From Flavobacterium sp. (lineage in GTDB: Bacteria > Bacteroidota > Bacteroidia > Flavobacteriales > Flavobacteriaceae), in assembly GCA_012032075.1 (NCBI GenBank), contig JAAURU010000020.1, forward strand, positions 1 to 18,498: a stretch of DNA of 18,498 bases. The letters run 5' to 3'. This document shows, in pieces, positions 6,391 to 14,921 of the stretch (its first letter is position 1; each line of letters opens with the position of its first letter). The translations under genes were made by a program, and so were the position numbers. Under the pieces are notes generated by a model. The model did no database searches and was not told where the DNA came from. It worked only from the letters and a program-made list of their open reading frames with translations.

Positions 6391-7075
6391 ATGGAAGAAA
6401 CAACATCAAATGCCGAAAATGTAAAACCAACTAAAAAAGGAAATGTTCCTGTTGCCGATGTAAACTTTGGGAACGTGGTTACCACAGTGAGTGAAAAATG
6501 GGTAGCAAATAACGAACTTACTTTAAAAATGGCTAACACCCGCTCAATTTAAAGCAAATGCCGAAAGCTATAACGCTGTTTTAAGCCTTCGCATGCAAAA
6601 AGGAGCAACTAGACCACAAGTTACACAATCGCTAAAAGTATTGAATGCCAAAATAGACGATGCCGTATCTTATGTAAAAGGTTATCTTACTGATAAATAC
6701 AAAAAAGAAAATGACAGTAGTTATTTTCCAGCATTTGGTATTGTTTACAAGAACAATCGTTATTTTTTGCCAACCGATCAAAACAAACGTATTGAAGCCT
6801 TAAAATTAATGATTGAAGCCATTACCACTCATGGCTTTCAGGATAAAGAATTTGGGCTTGCTTTTTGGACAGCTACCACTACTCAATATGCAGCATTAGT
6901 AAAACAAGCTAGTGAAATAGACGGACAAGTTTCAGTAAAAGTGGGCGATAAAAATGAATTAAAAAAGAGTTTAAAAAAAGGGTTAAATGCTATTATTAAC
7001 CTGCTAAAAGCCAATTATCCAGATACTTTTAAACAAGAAATGAGAGAATGGGGTTTTCAAAAAGAAAAATACTAG
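6391..7075 (+). CDS. conserved flavobacterial protein of unknown function (one frameshift)
   Basis: The start MEETTSNAENVKPTKKGNVP reads in frame 1 to NELTLK. The protein then continues in frame 2 as WLTPAQFKANAESYNAVLSL and ends MREWGFQKEKY, about 227 residues in all. Removing one A from the five-A run at 6525-6529 restores LKWLTPAQFKAN. No signal peptide or membrane segment is visible; the protein is mostly helical and lysine-rich, with a central TRPQVTQSLKVLNAKIDDAV and AFGIVYKNNRYFLPTDQNKR. I remember similar proteins ending in WGFQKEKY in flavobacteria, annotated only as hypothetical. It stands alone between the tandem repeat array and a strong terminator. The sequence TATTTTTA at 6353-6360 is one base off the -7 consensus. 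Confidence 0.7.
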
Positions 7076-7104
7076 AGTTAAAATCATACTTCTTTAATAA
7101 CTAT

Positions 7105-7132
7105 AAAATCCCTCTATTTTTTGAGGGATTTT
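7105..7132. terminator. bidirectional terminator between convergent genes
   Basis: AAAATCCCTC (7105-7114) pairs perfectly with GAGGGATTTT (7123-7132), with an 8-nt loop. The A and T flanks let it act for the plus-strand gene ending at 7075 and for the minus-strand gene ending at 7143. Confidence 0.85.
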
Positions 7133-7142
7133 CTAGTTTAAA

Positions 7143-7349
7143 TCATTCGCAATTCTTAATTAATTCCTTTTTTTCTTTTTTATAAATATAAAAAAGCGCA
7201 CCAAAAACGGGAAAATATAAAATAAATAATACCCATTTTCTTTTTCTAGAAGTTATCATTTCTGAATTATTTATATCCCTTATTGTACTATAGGACAAAA
7301 TAACAATCAAAGCTAAAATAATTGATAAAATAATTTTGTAAGTAGCCAT
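7143..7349 (-). CDS. small two-helix membrane protein
   Basis: The product is 68 residues with hydrophobic segments at about residues 5-22 (IILSIILALIVILSY) and 40-56 (VLFILYFPVFGALFYIY), separated by a basic loop containing SRKRKW and followed by a lysine-rich tail. The pattern 'W.lf...P.fGalfY' resembles the PLDc_N-type two-helix domain found in many short bacterial membrane proteins; function is not implied. The ATG lies 13 bp after the corrected stop of the GLPGLI gene (7363), so it is probably the last gene of the minus-strand operon and ends at the terminator at 7105-7132. Confidence 0.55.
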   Translation of the reverse strand: MATYKIILSIILALIVILSYSTIRDINNSEMITSRKRKWVLFILYFPVFGALFYIYKKEKKELIKNCE

Positions 7350-7362
7350 AATAATAAATAAA

Positions 7363-8083
7363 TTAATACCCCATTATTTTAATATCCATTTGCTTCTGAT
7401 ATGAAATTAGATCAAATTCTTTTGGGTTACTTTTTTGCCTGAATTAGGTTTTTTAAAAGTAACATCATTAGAGATACTTATTTCTTGGCAAGTATATGTT
7501 AAATCACCTGTATCTAATTGTAATATTAAACCTGGTAAACCATAATACAAATCGGGTCCAAACGCACATTTTATATCATCACTAAACCAAGCTGTAATTA
7601 TATTTTCTTTTTGATTTTTTTTAACAACACAAGTTGCTTTATAAGCTTTTTTATTTAAAATTGTTTTAAATTCATTCTCTTTTATTTCCCACTTAAAATT
7701 ATTCAATGTATCAATTATTAAAAAATTTTTACCATAAAATTCTATTTGATTTACAAATGTTTTTTATTTATATTAATATATAACTTATCATTACTAGATT
7801 TGTTATACAAATTGGAATTTACAGTATTATTATCTAATTCTACTTTTTCAATAAATAATGAAATAGAGTCCTTATATAATAAGTCATATTTTTTTTCTAT
7901 GGCATTTTTTAAAATAGATTTAAAATGATTTAAGATTTCTTTATTATTTTCTGAAACTATCGTATCATTCTTTTCAAAGTTTTTCTTATTAATAGAAATT
8001 TTATAGGATATTTTAGTTATGTCATTTTGGGAAAACAAACAACTTGAAACAAAAATGGTAATAAATAATAAAATTTTATTCAT
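7363..8083 (-). CDS. GLPGLI family protein (two frameshifts)
   Basis: The product begins MNKILLFITIFVSSCLFSQN, a signal peptide, and continues to about 7760 (NSNLYNKSSNDKLYIN). It resumes one frame over as VNQIEFYGKNFLIIDTLNNF and carries the defining motif GPDLYYGLPGLILQLDTGD. A third frame then supplies the end, EFDLISYQKQMDIKIMGY, with its stop at 7363-7365. With one base restored in the A-run near 7760 and one near 7420-7423, the protein is about 240 residues, normal for this Bacteroidota family (TIGR01200). It is probably exported to the periplasm; the molecular role is unknown. ATG 8083 overlaps the end of the upstream gene (stop 8076-8078), which indicates translational coupling. A second ATG at 8095 is possible but would add four residues before the signal peptide. 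Confidence 0.85.
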
Positions 8084-8577
8084 CTTTAAAAGCATTAAGT
8101 GAGGTTTTCATAATTTTACCATTTGTTAAAATTATAGAATATGGATATACCATTTATTAAATTTAAGAGGAAGTTTTTTATAAAGAAAGTAGTATTTTTC
8201 TATGTCTAATAAATTATTTTCTTTGCAACTTATAGTGTCTAAAATAATTATTTTATCATAATTTGTCTTTCTATTTAAAATATATTCATTAATAGTTATC
8301 TTTAAACAATAAATTGTCTTTAGATTGACAATTTAAGAAATGAAGTTCTATTGTATCTTTTGTCAATAAACTAATTTCTATAATACTATCTTTCTCACTA
8401 TTTTGTATAAATAAAACAGTATCATTTAGTTTCTGATTATAAACTAAATCATCTAGCTGCGTAAAAGCTTTATCAATTTTAGGTGATAATTTTGTAAAAG
8501 AAATTATGAAATTTATTATGGAATAAATAAAAAAGCATAATTACTATAATTATAATAGATATTTTAATTTTTTTCAT
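8076..8577 (-). CDS. membrane-anchored protein of unknown function (about three frameshifts)
   Basis: This was reconstructed by eye. ATG at 8577 opens MKKIKISIIIIVIM, which continues after a shift in the A-run at 8529-8534 (T on the coding strand) as FFIYSIINFIISFTKLSPKI and LDDLVYNQKLNDTVLFIQNS. After a second shift at about 8301-8308 it reads KITINEYILNRKTNYDKIII. After a third near 8150 it reads VYPYSIILTNGKIMKTSLNA, ending FKDE with the stop at 8076-8078. The result, about 166 residues, would have one long N-terminal membrane helix (residues 5-27) and a hydrophilic remainder. No family was recognised. The stop overlaps the GLPGLI start, which supports the final frame. Repeated breaks could also mean a genuine pseudogene, but the whole window shows the same kind of error. 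Confidence 0.5.
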
Positions 8578-8637
8578 GGATTAATTTTGAGCTAAAATAA
8601 TACTATTAATTAATTTAGTTGCTATTTATAAAAAGTA

Positions 8638-8670
8638 AGAGGTTAGTTTTAAAAAATAATAAACACCTCT
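8638..8670 (-). terminator. attenuator-like hairpin after the secreted Cys-rich gene
   Basis: On the minus strand AGAGGT pairs with ACCTCT (8638-8643 with 8665-8670), with a long loop in which GTTT and AAAC can also pair, followed by TACTTTTTAT. It would end much of the transcription of the gene at 8689-9237 while allowing read-through to the genes beyond. Confidence 0.45.
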
Positions 8671-8688
8671 AATAATAATATTATTTAA

Positions 8689-9237
8689 TTATAAATTACA
8701 GCTAATTGCACAAGCTGTTGCTACTGCTGCTGGACAATAACCTCCAGACAATGCACAATAAAAAGCAGATTCTCCATCACTAGCAATTACTTGCATTGTA
8801 AATTTTATACAGTTAATAGTTGAACCACCTGGACACTTTTTTAAAGCAAAACCACTTTTTGAATCGTTTTGCTCATAATAGTTGTATTTTACAATTTTAC
8901 CATCTAAAACTTCAAGATTTAAAACGTCTTTTCTATTATTAATATCTTTGTAAGTAATGCCATTTGCTTCATTTACGTAAAAAGCAATTGGTGTTAATTC
9001 CGTACTGTTTTTTTCTTGGTAAGCAATTAATAAATCTTCAGAATTATTCATTTCTAATACATACATTTTTAAACCTAATTCTGCATTCCATAATTCTTCA
9101 ATTTTACCATTGTAGTTAATCTCAGCAGAAAAATTAAAATCCTTTACTTTAACTTGAGATTCAGTTGGATTATTTGAATAAACTGAACCGATTGCGACGA
9201 AAAACAATCCTAAGACTGTTAAAAATTTTGTTTTCAT
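8689..9237 (-). CDS. secreted protein with six-cysteine C-terminal domain
   Basis: The product is 182 residues. MKTKFLTVLGLFFVAIGSVY forms a signal peptide with probable cleavage near residue 21. Residues about 25-130 are a hydrophilic beta-rich segment (NFSAEINYNGKIEELWNAEL). Residues 135-182 hold six cysteines (135, 143, 161, 168, 176, 180) in a glycine- and alanine-rich stretch, KKCPGGSTINCIKF and CALSGGYCPAAVATACAISC. Such a tail suggests disulphide pairing after export. The precursor-plus-Cys-rich-tail layout recalls bacteriocin-like precursors such as the halocin C8-like domain, but no established motif is visible and the role is open. The neighbours are a divergent XRE regulator (9350) and a GLPGLI gene downstream. 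The frame is intact. Confidence 0.65.
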   Translation of the reverse strand: MKTKFLTVLGLFFVAIGSVYSNNPTESQVKVKDFNFSAEINYNGKIEELWNAELGLKMYVLEMNNSEDLLIAYQEKNSTELTPIAFYVNEANGITYKDINNRKDVLNLEVLDGKIVKYNYYEQNDSKSGFALKKCPGGSTINCIKFTMQVIASDGESAFYCALSGGYCPAAVATACAISCNL

Positions 9238-9317
9238 AATTGTTTATTTATTTAAATTAATGTTGCTAATTTATAAATCAATTTATAAATAGAATATCAC
9301 ATGTAGTTATAATTTAT

Positions 9318-9325
9318 TACTTTTG
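9318..9325 (+). promoter_or_regulatory. -7 promoter box TACTTTTG for the XRE gene
   Basis: A perfect TAnnTTTG match 24 bp before the ATG at 9350. No TTG is present at the expected upstream spacing. It lies in the 112-bp divergent region shared with the secreted Cys-rich gene, so the XRE product could control both. Confidence 0.5.
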
Positions 9326-9349
9326 GTTATTCTAAAAATATTTATTTAT

Positions 9350-9736
9350 ATGAATCAAGTTAGTAATAAAATTAAAGCAAGACGAGAACAATTAAATTTT
9401 TCACAAGAATATGTAGCTGAACGAATAGGTATTTCTCAACCTGCTTATGTTAAAATTGAAAAAGGAATTACAAGATTAGATTTTGAAAGGTTAATAAAAA
9501 TATCAGAAATATTAGAAATTGATATTAATGAATTACTTGACAAACAATATATTGTAAATAATTTTAACAATAAAGATTCTTCAACAGCAGTTGGATTAGT
9601 TGAAAACCTTCATCAACAAAATCAAGATTCAAAAGACTTACTAGTGGAAAGTTTATTTAAACAAATAGAAGATCTTAAGGAAACTAATTTGAAATTATTA
9701 TCAATTATTGACAAACTATCTTCTAATACTAAATAA
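9350..9736 (+). CDS. XRE-family transcriptional regulator
   Basis: Starting at ATG 9350 the product begins MNQVSNKIKARREQLNFSQE and is 128 residues. Residues 5-62 form a classic Cro/C1 helix-turn-helix (NFSQEYVAERIGISQPAYVK, IEKGITRLDFERLIKISEIL). A linker and a C-terminal coiled-coil-like helix follow (LFKQIEDLKETNLKLLSIID, about 100-120), probably for dimerisation. An upstream start at 9323 would overlap the -7 box and is unlikely. The gene is divergent from the secreted Cys-rich gene and is the likely regulator of that minus-strand operon; this is inferred from position. It ends before a strong shared terminator. Confidence 0.85.
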   Translation: MNQVSNKIKARREQLNFSQEYVAERIGISQPAYVKIEKGITRLDFERLIKISEILEIDINELLDKQYIVNNFNNKDSSTAVGLVENLHQQNQDSKDLLVESLFKQIEDLKETNLKLLSIIDKLSSNTK

Positions 9737-9767
9737 TTTTAAATTTTTATGATTAACTTTAATAATA

Positions 9768-9803
9768 AAAATGCTCCAAAATAAATATAATTTGGAGCAT
9801 TTT
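9768..9803. terminator. strong bidirectional terminator
   Basis: AAAATGCTCCAAA (9768-9780) pairs perfectly with TTTGGAGCATTTT (9791-9803) around a 10-nt loop. It serves the convergent XRE (plus) and proline dehydrogenase (minus) genes. Confidence 0.9.
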
Positions 9804-9822
9804 CATTAAATATACCTCAATC

Positions 9823-10990
9823 TTACAACTTCCTCCTCTTTCTTTCTTTCTTAATCAAATCGAGTTCCCTACTCGTTTGTCCGGCAACAGAGGTGTTTTC
9901 TTCTGCTCTTCTAATTAAGTACGGCATAACATCTCTTACAGGGCCAAAAGGAAGGTATTTTGCCACATTGTAACCATGTGCAGATAAATTATAACTAATA
10001 TTGTCACTCATGCCAAACAATTGGCCAAAAAAGATGCGAGCATCATTTTTTGCAATACCTTTTTCAGCCATTAATTCCATTAATCGGTAAGAACTTGCTT
10101 CATTGTGAGTTCCAGCAAAAATAGCCATTCGCTCTAAATTGTCTAACATATACACCACAGCAGCATTATAATTTTCATCTGTAGCTTGCTTGCTTTCACA
10201 AATAGGAGATTTATAGCCTTTTTCTTCTGCTCTTTTGTTCTCTTTTTCCATGTAAGCACCTCGAACTAATTTCATGCCTATGTAAAAACCTTCTGCTTTT
10301 GCTAAAGTATTTAGTTTTTTAAGATAGTCTAATCTGTCCCAACGGTACATTTGCAACGTATTGAAAACAATCGCTTTTTCTTTATTGTATTTGCGCATCA
10401 TTTCGGCAACTAAATCATCTGCAGCATCTTGCATCCAACTTTCTTCTCCATCAATTAAAACAGCAACATCTTTATCATGAGCTACTTGGCAAACGGTATC
10501 AAAACGAACCACTACTCTATCCCATTCTGCTTTTTCTTCTGTTGTAAGCGATTTTCCTTCTCCAATTTTCTGATACAAGGCAAAACGTCCAAAACCAGTT
10601 GGTTTAAAAACTGCAAAGGGAATTGCCTCTCGTTCTTTGGCAAACTCAATCGTTTTTAATGTCATTTGAAAAGCAGCATCAAATTGCTCTTCTTCTTCTT
10701 TTCCTTCAACAGAATAATCTAAAACAGATGAAACTCCTTTGGTAAACATATTATCTACCACGCTCAAACAATCTTTTTCATTAACTCCACCGCAAAAATG
10801 ATCAAAAACAGTACTTCTTATTAAGCCTTCAACAGGTAAATGTGCTTTCAAAGCAAAATTTGTAACTGCTGTACCAATTCTTACAAGTGGCTCACTTTCA
10901 ATCATTTTAAATAAAAAAATAAGCTCTTTCTAATTGTGTATCGGTTTTTAAAGCAAAGGCAATTTCAGTATTATTGAATATTTTTTCCAT
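9823..10990 (-). CDS. proline dehydrogenase (one frameshift near the N-terminus)
   Basis: This is a stand-alone FAD-dependent proline dehydrogenase that oxidises proline to pyrroline-5-carboxylate. The C-terminal catalytic core shows MKLVRGAYMEKENKRAEEKG, FGQLFGMSDNISYNLSAHGY and YLPFGPVRDVMPYLIRRAEE, all PRODH signatures. The first 28 or so codons, MEKIFNNTEIAFALKTDTQL, start at ATG 10990 in another frame. Removing one A from the seven-A run at 10913-10919 joins them as ERAYFLFKMIESEPLVRIG, giving 388 residues, the usual size of flavobacterial homologues. Initiating at 10905 would drop a conserved N-terminal piece. A -7 box lies just upstream on the minus strand. The second enzyme of proline oxidation is not in the window. 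Confidence 0.93.
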
Positions 10991-11012
10991 TTTGGAGTTA
11001 ATTTTTCTGGTG

Positions 11013-11020
11013 CAAATATA
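11013..11020 (-). promoter_or_regulatory. -7 promoter box TATATTTG for proline dehydrogenase
   Basis: On the minus strand TATATTTG, a perfect TAnnTTTG match, ends 22 bp before the ATG at 10990. This position supports 10990, not 10905, as the true start. Confidence 0.6.
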
Positions 11021-11084
11021 CTTTACAGCATTGTAATTTTAAATAAAAAATGCCTTATTTTGCAATAAATAGAAATTAGAATCG

Positions 11085-12150
11085 ATGCAAACTATTCAAG
11101 CTAATAATTATCAGGTTTTTTTTAATGATAATGGATACACTTATTTAACGGAAACATTGACAACTTCCAGTTACTCTAAAATTTTTATACTTGTTGATGA
11201 AAATACAGCTCAATTTTGTTTACCAAAGTTATTAGCCTCTTTAGCTACAGAAATTGAGATTGAAATAATAGAATTAGAAGCTGGTGAAGAACATAAAAAC
11301 ATTGAAACCTGTTTGCAAATATGGCATTCCCTTACTGAATTAGGTGGTGATCGAAAAAGTATCATTTTAAATCTTGGTGGTGGAGTTATTACTGATATTG
11401 GTGGTTTTATCGCGTGTACTTTTAAAGAGGTATCGATTTTATTAATATTCCTACTACGCTTTTATCTATGGTTGATGCTTCTGTAGGAGGAAAAACGGAG
11501 TAGATTTGGGTAACCTAAAAAACCAAATCGGAATTATAAAAGAACCAAAAGCCGTTATCGTCGATACACAATATTTAGAGACTTTACCAGGTAACCAAAT
11601 GCGTTCTGGTTTTGCCGAAATGCTTAAACATGGTTTAATTTGCGATAGAAACTATTGGAACAAATTAAAAACCACAACTAACTTAAATACAGACGATTTA
11701 GATAGTTTAATTCATCAATCAGTTGATATAAAAAATAAAATTGTTTGTGAAGATTTAACCGAAAATGGCATTCGAAAAGCATTAAATTTTGGTCATACTT
11801 TAGGTCATGCAATTGAGAGTTATTTTCTTGAAAATGAAAATAAAACCAGTTTGCTTCACGGTGAAGCTATAGCTATAGGAATGATTTTAGAAGCGTATAT
11901 TTCAAAAGAAAAAAAATTGCTTACAACCGAAGAATATCAGGAAATTAAATATGTTTTAACGGATATATATGACCGTGTAGCATTTGACAATAAAGACATT
12001 GAAAATTGTATCGAATTATTGATTTATGATAAGAAAAATGAATTCGGATTGATACAATTTGCGCTTCTCAATGGAATTGGTAGTGTAAAAATCAATGAAA
12101 AAAGTAGTAATGAATTGATATACAAGGCTTTTGAAGATTATAAATCATAA
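11085..12150 (+). CDS. aroB: 3-dehydroquinate synthase (two frameshifts)
   Basis: AroB converts DAHP to 3-dehydroquinate, the second step of the shikimate pathway, with NAD and a divalent metal. Visible motifs are LNLGGGVITDIGGFIACTFK (NAD-binding glycine loop), IPTTLLSMVDASVGGKTG and NLKNQIG, SGFAEMLKHGLI, NFGHTLGHAIE and LLHGEAIAIGM (metal-binding histidines). The protein crosses three frames: one A is missing from the AAA at 11425-11427 (TTTAAAAGAGGT expected) and one G from the GG at 11497-11498 (ACGGGAGTA expected). Corrected length is about 355 residues, normal for AroB. The short middle piece between the breaks is fully conserved in sequence, so real inactivation is unlikely. It is divergent from proline dehydrogenase; TATTTTG near 11053-11060 is one base short of a -7 box. 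Confidence 0.95.
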
Positions 12151-12192
12151 ATATTTTTAGTTGTAAGTTTTCAATAACATACTATTATTTTT

Positions 12193-12200
12193 TACCTTTG
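12193..12200 (+). promoter_or_regulatory. -7 promoter box TACCTTTG
   Basis: A perfect TAnnTTTG match in the aroB-speA gap, six bases before an ATG at 12207. No TTG lies at the expected spacing. It may drive the small ORF at 12207, or the polyamine genes from further away. Confidence 0.4.
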
Positions 12201-12206
12201 TTGCCA

Positions 12207-12386
12207 ATGAAAAAAATTACAACTATTAATTTTGAGAACAAAAATTATTGTAACCGCTTAACTAATATTGTTATTAGTTGGAGGTTATTTATTTTTGTTT
12301 TTTACACTTTTTTTATTGACTTGTTTTTACTTTCAAAAACGTTCAATGAAAAATTACCCATTCAATATGCTAATATTAGAGTATAA
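12207..12386 (+). CDS. possible small membrane protein, frame uncertain
   Basis: ATG at 12207 opens 59 codons beginning MKKITTINFENKNYC, with a hydrophobic middle (LFIFVFYTFFIDLFLL), ending NEKLPIQYANIRV. A neighbouring frame through the same bases reads ILLVGGYLFLFFTLFLLTCF, a better membrane helix, so another indel may lie in this T-rich stretch and the true protein may combine both frames. No family was recognised. Apart from this ORF and the -7 boxes, the 12151-12445 gap shows nothing. Confidence 0.3.
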   Translation: MKKITTINFENKNYCNRLTNIVISWRLFIFVFYTFFIDLFLLSKTFNEKLPIQYANIRV

Positions 12387-12421
12387 AAAAAAGAACTTCT
12401 TCTGTGTCTATACTTTTTTTT

Positions 12422-12429
12422 TAACTTTA
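12422..12429 (+). promoter_or_regulatory. near-consensus -7 box TAACTTTA before speA
   Basis: Seven of eight bases match TAnnTTTG, 16 bp before the ATG at 12446. It is a plausible but weak promoter for the arginine decarboxylase/SpeY pair. Confidence 0.3.
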
Positions 12430-12445
12430 CATCATTATATATCAA

Positions 12446-13849
12446 ATGAATACAAAATATTCCGATTTAATTAATCAAACTTTTTATTTTCCTCAAGAAG
12501 AATTCACTTTAAACAAAGATACACTTCAATTTCACGGCATCGATTTAATGAAATTAGTAGAACAATATGGAACACCATTGAAGTTTACTTATTTGCCAAA
12601 AATTTCAAAAAATATAAAAAGAGCTAAAACTTGGTTTAGAAATGCCATGGAAAAGCACGATTATGATGCAAAATACTTTTATTGCTATTGTACTAAAAGT
12701 TCTCACTTTGAATTTATTTTAAATGAAGCTTTAAAAAATAACATTCATATAGAAACTTCTTCTGCTTTTGATATTAATATCGTTGAAAAGTTAATCGCTG
12801 AAGGGAAAATAAACAAAAATACCTTTGTAATTTGTAATGGTTTTAAAAGAGACCAATATATAGATAATATTGCTAGTTTAATTAACAACGGTCATAAAAA
12901 CACCATTCCCATAATTGATAATTATGAAGAATTAGAGTTATTACAAGAAAAAATTAAAAGTAAAATTAAAATAGGAATTCGTATTGCTGCTGAAGAAGAG
13001 CCAAAATTTGAGTTTTATACTTCAAGATTAGGAATTGGATACAAAAACATACTTCCTTTTTACCGTAAACAAATTCAAGACAATAAAAAAGTAGAGCTTA
13101 AAATGCTTCATTTCTTTATTAATACTGGAATTCGTGATACTGCATATTACTGGAATGAACTTTTAAAGTGTATGAAAGTTTATATTGCTTTAAAAAGAGA
13201 ATGTCCTACTTTAGATAGTTTGAATATAGGTGGTGGATTCCCAATTAAAAATTCGTTAGCATTTGAATATGATTACCAATATATGATTGATGAAATCTTA
13301 AACCAGATTAAAATATCTTGTGATGAAGCAGAAATTGATGTTCCAAATATATTTACAGAATTTGGTTCATTTACTGTTGGTGAATCTGGAGGAGCAATTT
13401 ATGAAGTATTGTACCAAAAACAACAAAATGACAGAGAATATTGGAACATGATTGATTCCTCTTTCATTACTACATTACCAGATACTTGGGCAATTAACAA
13501 ACGATTTGTAATGCTTGCTGTAAATAGATGGAACGATACTTATGAAAGAGTACTTCTAGGAGGAATGACATGCGATAGTGATGATTATTACAATTCAGAA
13601 CAACACATGAATGCGGTTTATTTACCAAAATACAACAAAGAAAAACCATTATATATAGGATTCTTTAATACTGGAGCTTACCAAGAAACAATAGGAGGTT
13701 TTGGAGGATTACACCACTGTTTAATTCCACAACCCAAACACATTTTAATTGATAGAGATAAAAATGGTATTTTAGCTACTGAAGTTTTCTCAGAGCAACA
13801 AAATGCAGAAGATGTATTAAATATTTTAGGTTACAACAGAAACAAATAA
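12446..13849 (+). CDS. speA: PLP-dependent arginine decarboxylase (fold type III)
   Basis: The product is 467 residues in one intact frame. It resembles the alanine-racemase/ODC-fold arginine decarboxylases of flavobacteria, which convert arginine to agmatine. The motifs appear in order: FYCYCTKSSHFEF with the Schiff-base lysine at about K84; HIETSSAFDINIVEKL (101-116); MLHFFINTGIRD (220-231), the region of the lid histidine; LNIGGGFPI (259-267), the phosphate-binding glycines; TEFGSFTVGESGG (304-316); and GGMTCDSDDYY (372-382), with the CDS.D segment that reaches the partner subunit's active site. The start follows a near-consensus -7 box. The SpeY-like gene begins 10 bp after the stop. Substrate assignment (arginine rather than diaminopimelate or ornithine) rests on resemblance and gene context. 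Confidence 0.85.
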   Translation: MNTKYSDLINQTFYFPQEEFTLNKDTLQFHGIDLMKLVEQYGTPLKFTYLPKISKNIKRAKTWFRNAMEKHDYDAKYFYCYCTKSSHFEFILNEALKNNIHIETSSAFDINIVEKLIAEGKINKNTFVICNGFKRDQYIDNIASLINNGHKNTIPIIDNYEELELLQEKIKSKIKIGIRIAAEEEPKFEFYTSRLGIGYKNILPFYRKQIQDNKKVELKMLHFFINTGIRDTAYYWNELLKCMKVYIALKRECPTLDSLNIGGGFPIKNSLAFEYDYQYMIDEILNQIKISCDEAEIDVPNIFTEFGSFTVGESGGAIYEVLYQKQQNDREYWNMIDSSFITTLPDTWAINKRFVMLAVNRWNDTYERVLLGGMTCDSDDYYNSEQHMNAVYLPKYNKEKPLYIGFFNTGAYQETIGGFGGLHHCLIPQPKHILIDRDKNGILATEVFSEQQNAEDVLNILGYNRNK

Positions 13850-13859
13850 ATAAATAAAA

Positions 13860-14854
13860 ATGAGCAAAGGACCAATTAGTCAATTTATTGAAAAAAATTA
13901 CCTTCATTTTAACGCAGCAGCCTTAGTTGATGCTGCTAAAGGATATGAAGAGCATTTATTAGACAATGGAAAATGATGGTTACATTAGCTGGTGCTATGA
14001 GTACAGCTGAAATGGGAAAATCATTAGCAGAAATGATACGTCAAGATAAAATTCATATTATTTCTTGCACTGGTGCAAATTTAGAAGAAGATATTATGAA
14101 TTTAGTAGCTCATAATTCGTATAAAAGAATACCAAATTATAGAGATTTAACACCCCAAGAAGAATGGGATTTACTAGAAAATCATTATAATAGAGTTACT
14201 GATACCTGTATTCCAGAAGAAGAAGCTTTTAGAAGATTACAACAACACTTAATTGACATTTGGAAAAAGGCAGAAAATGAAGGTAAAAGATATTTTCCTC
14301 ATGAATTTATGTACCAAATGATTAATTCAGGAGTTTTAAAGCAATATTATGAAATCGATCCAAAAGATTCATGGATGGTTGCAGCAGCAGAGAAGAACTT
14401 ACCTATTGTAGTGCCAGGTTGGGAAGACAGTACTATGGGTAATATTTTCGCTTCTTATTGTATTAAAGGAGAATTACAAGCTTCTACTACTAAAAGCGGT
14501 ATTGAATACATGATGTGGTTAGCCGATTGGTATCCAAAAAATTCAACTGGAAAAGGATTAGGTTTCTTCCAAATAGGTGGTGGAATTGCAGGTGATTTCC
14601 CTATTTGTGTTGTTCCAATGTTATATCAAGATATGGAAATGCATGATATTCCTTTTTGGAGTTATTTTTGCCAAATTTCCGATTCTACAACGAGTTATGG
14701 TTCATATTCTGGTGCTGTTCCAAATGAAAAAATAACTTGGGGAAAACTAGATATAAACACTCCTAAGTTTATAGTTGAGTCTGATGCTACCATAGTTGCA
14801 CCATTGATTTTTGCTTACATTTTGGGCCAATTAAAAAAAATAAAAAAAAAATAA
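13860..14854 (+). CDS. speY: deoxyhypusine synthase-like protein, probable homospermidine synthase SpeY (one frameshift)
   Basis: The product begins MSKGPISQFIEKNYLHFNAA at 13860 and runs to LLDNGK. It continues one frame over as MMVTLAGAMSTAEMGKSLAE and ends AYILGQLKKIKKK at 14854, about 331 residues. One A added at 13970-13973 restores the frame. NAD-site text (LAGAMSTAEMGK, SCTGANLEEDI) is present, and YSGAVPNEKITWGKL contains the WGK lysine equivalent to the human catalytic lysine (K329), followed by ESDATIVAPLIFAYIL. Bacteria lack eIF5A; the Anabaena homologue SpeY is known to be required for homospermidine synthesis. Tight coupling to arginine decarboxylase supports a polyamine role here. 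No agmatinase lies between them or elsewhere in the window. The lysine-rich C-terminal tail sits in a poly-A tract and may be mis-framed. Confidence 0.87.
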
Positions 14855-14862
14855 AAAAATTG

Positions 14863-14893
14863 TTTGAAAATTTGAAATAGGATATTACATTTG
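14863..14893 (+). promoter_or_regulatory. promoter TTTG-N19-TACATTTG
   Basis: TTTG at 14863-14866 and TACATTTG at 14886-14893 are both perfect, with a 19-bp spacer. The predicted start of transcription near 14900 favours translation from ATG 14922 over ATG 14904. Confidence 0.7.
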
Positions 14894-14921
14894 AACACTA
14901 TCTATGAATAAAAACAATCAA

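Noticed and set aside
7746..7928. 60-codon plus-strand ORF
   Set aside because: It is antisense to the N-terminal half of the GLPGLI gene.
10477..10659. 60-codon plus-strand ORF
   Set aside because: It is antisense to conserved proline dehydrogenase sequence.
11420..11510. Programmed frameshifting in aroB
   Set aside because: There are two unrelated breaks in a gene never known to need recoding, with no slippery heptamer plus pseudoknot, and the same error type occurs across the window.
12385..12422. Terminator before speA
   Set aside because: A-rich and T-rich runs are present, but no hairpin stem of useful stability could be drawn.
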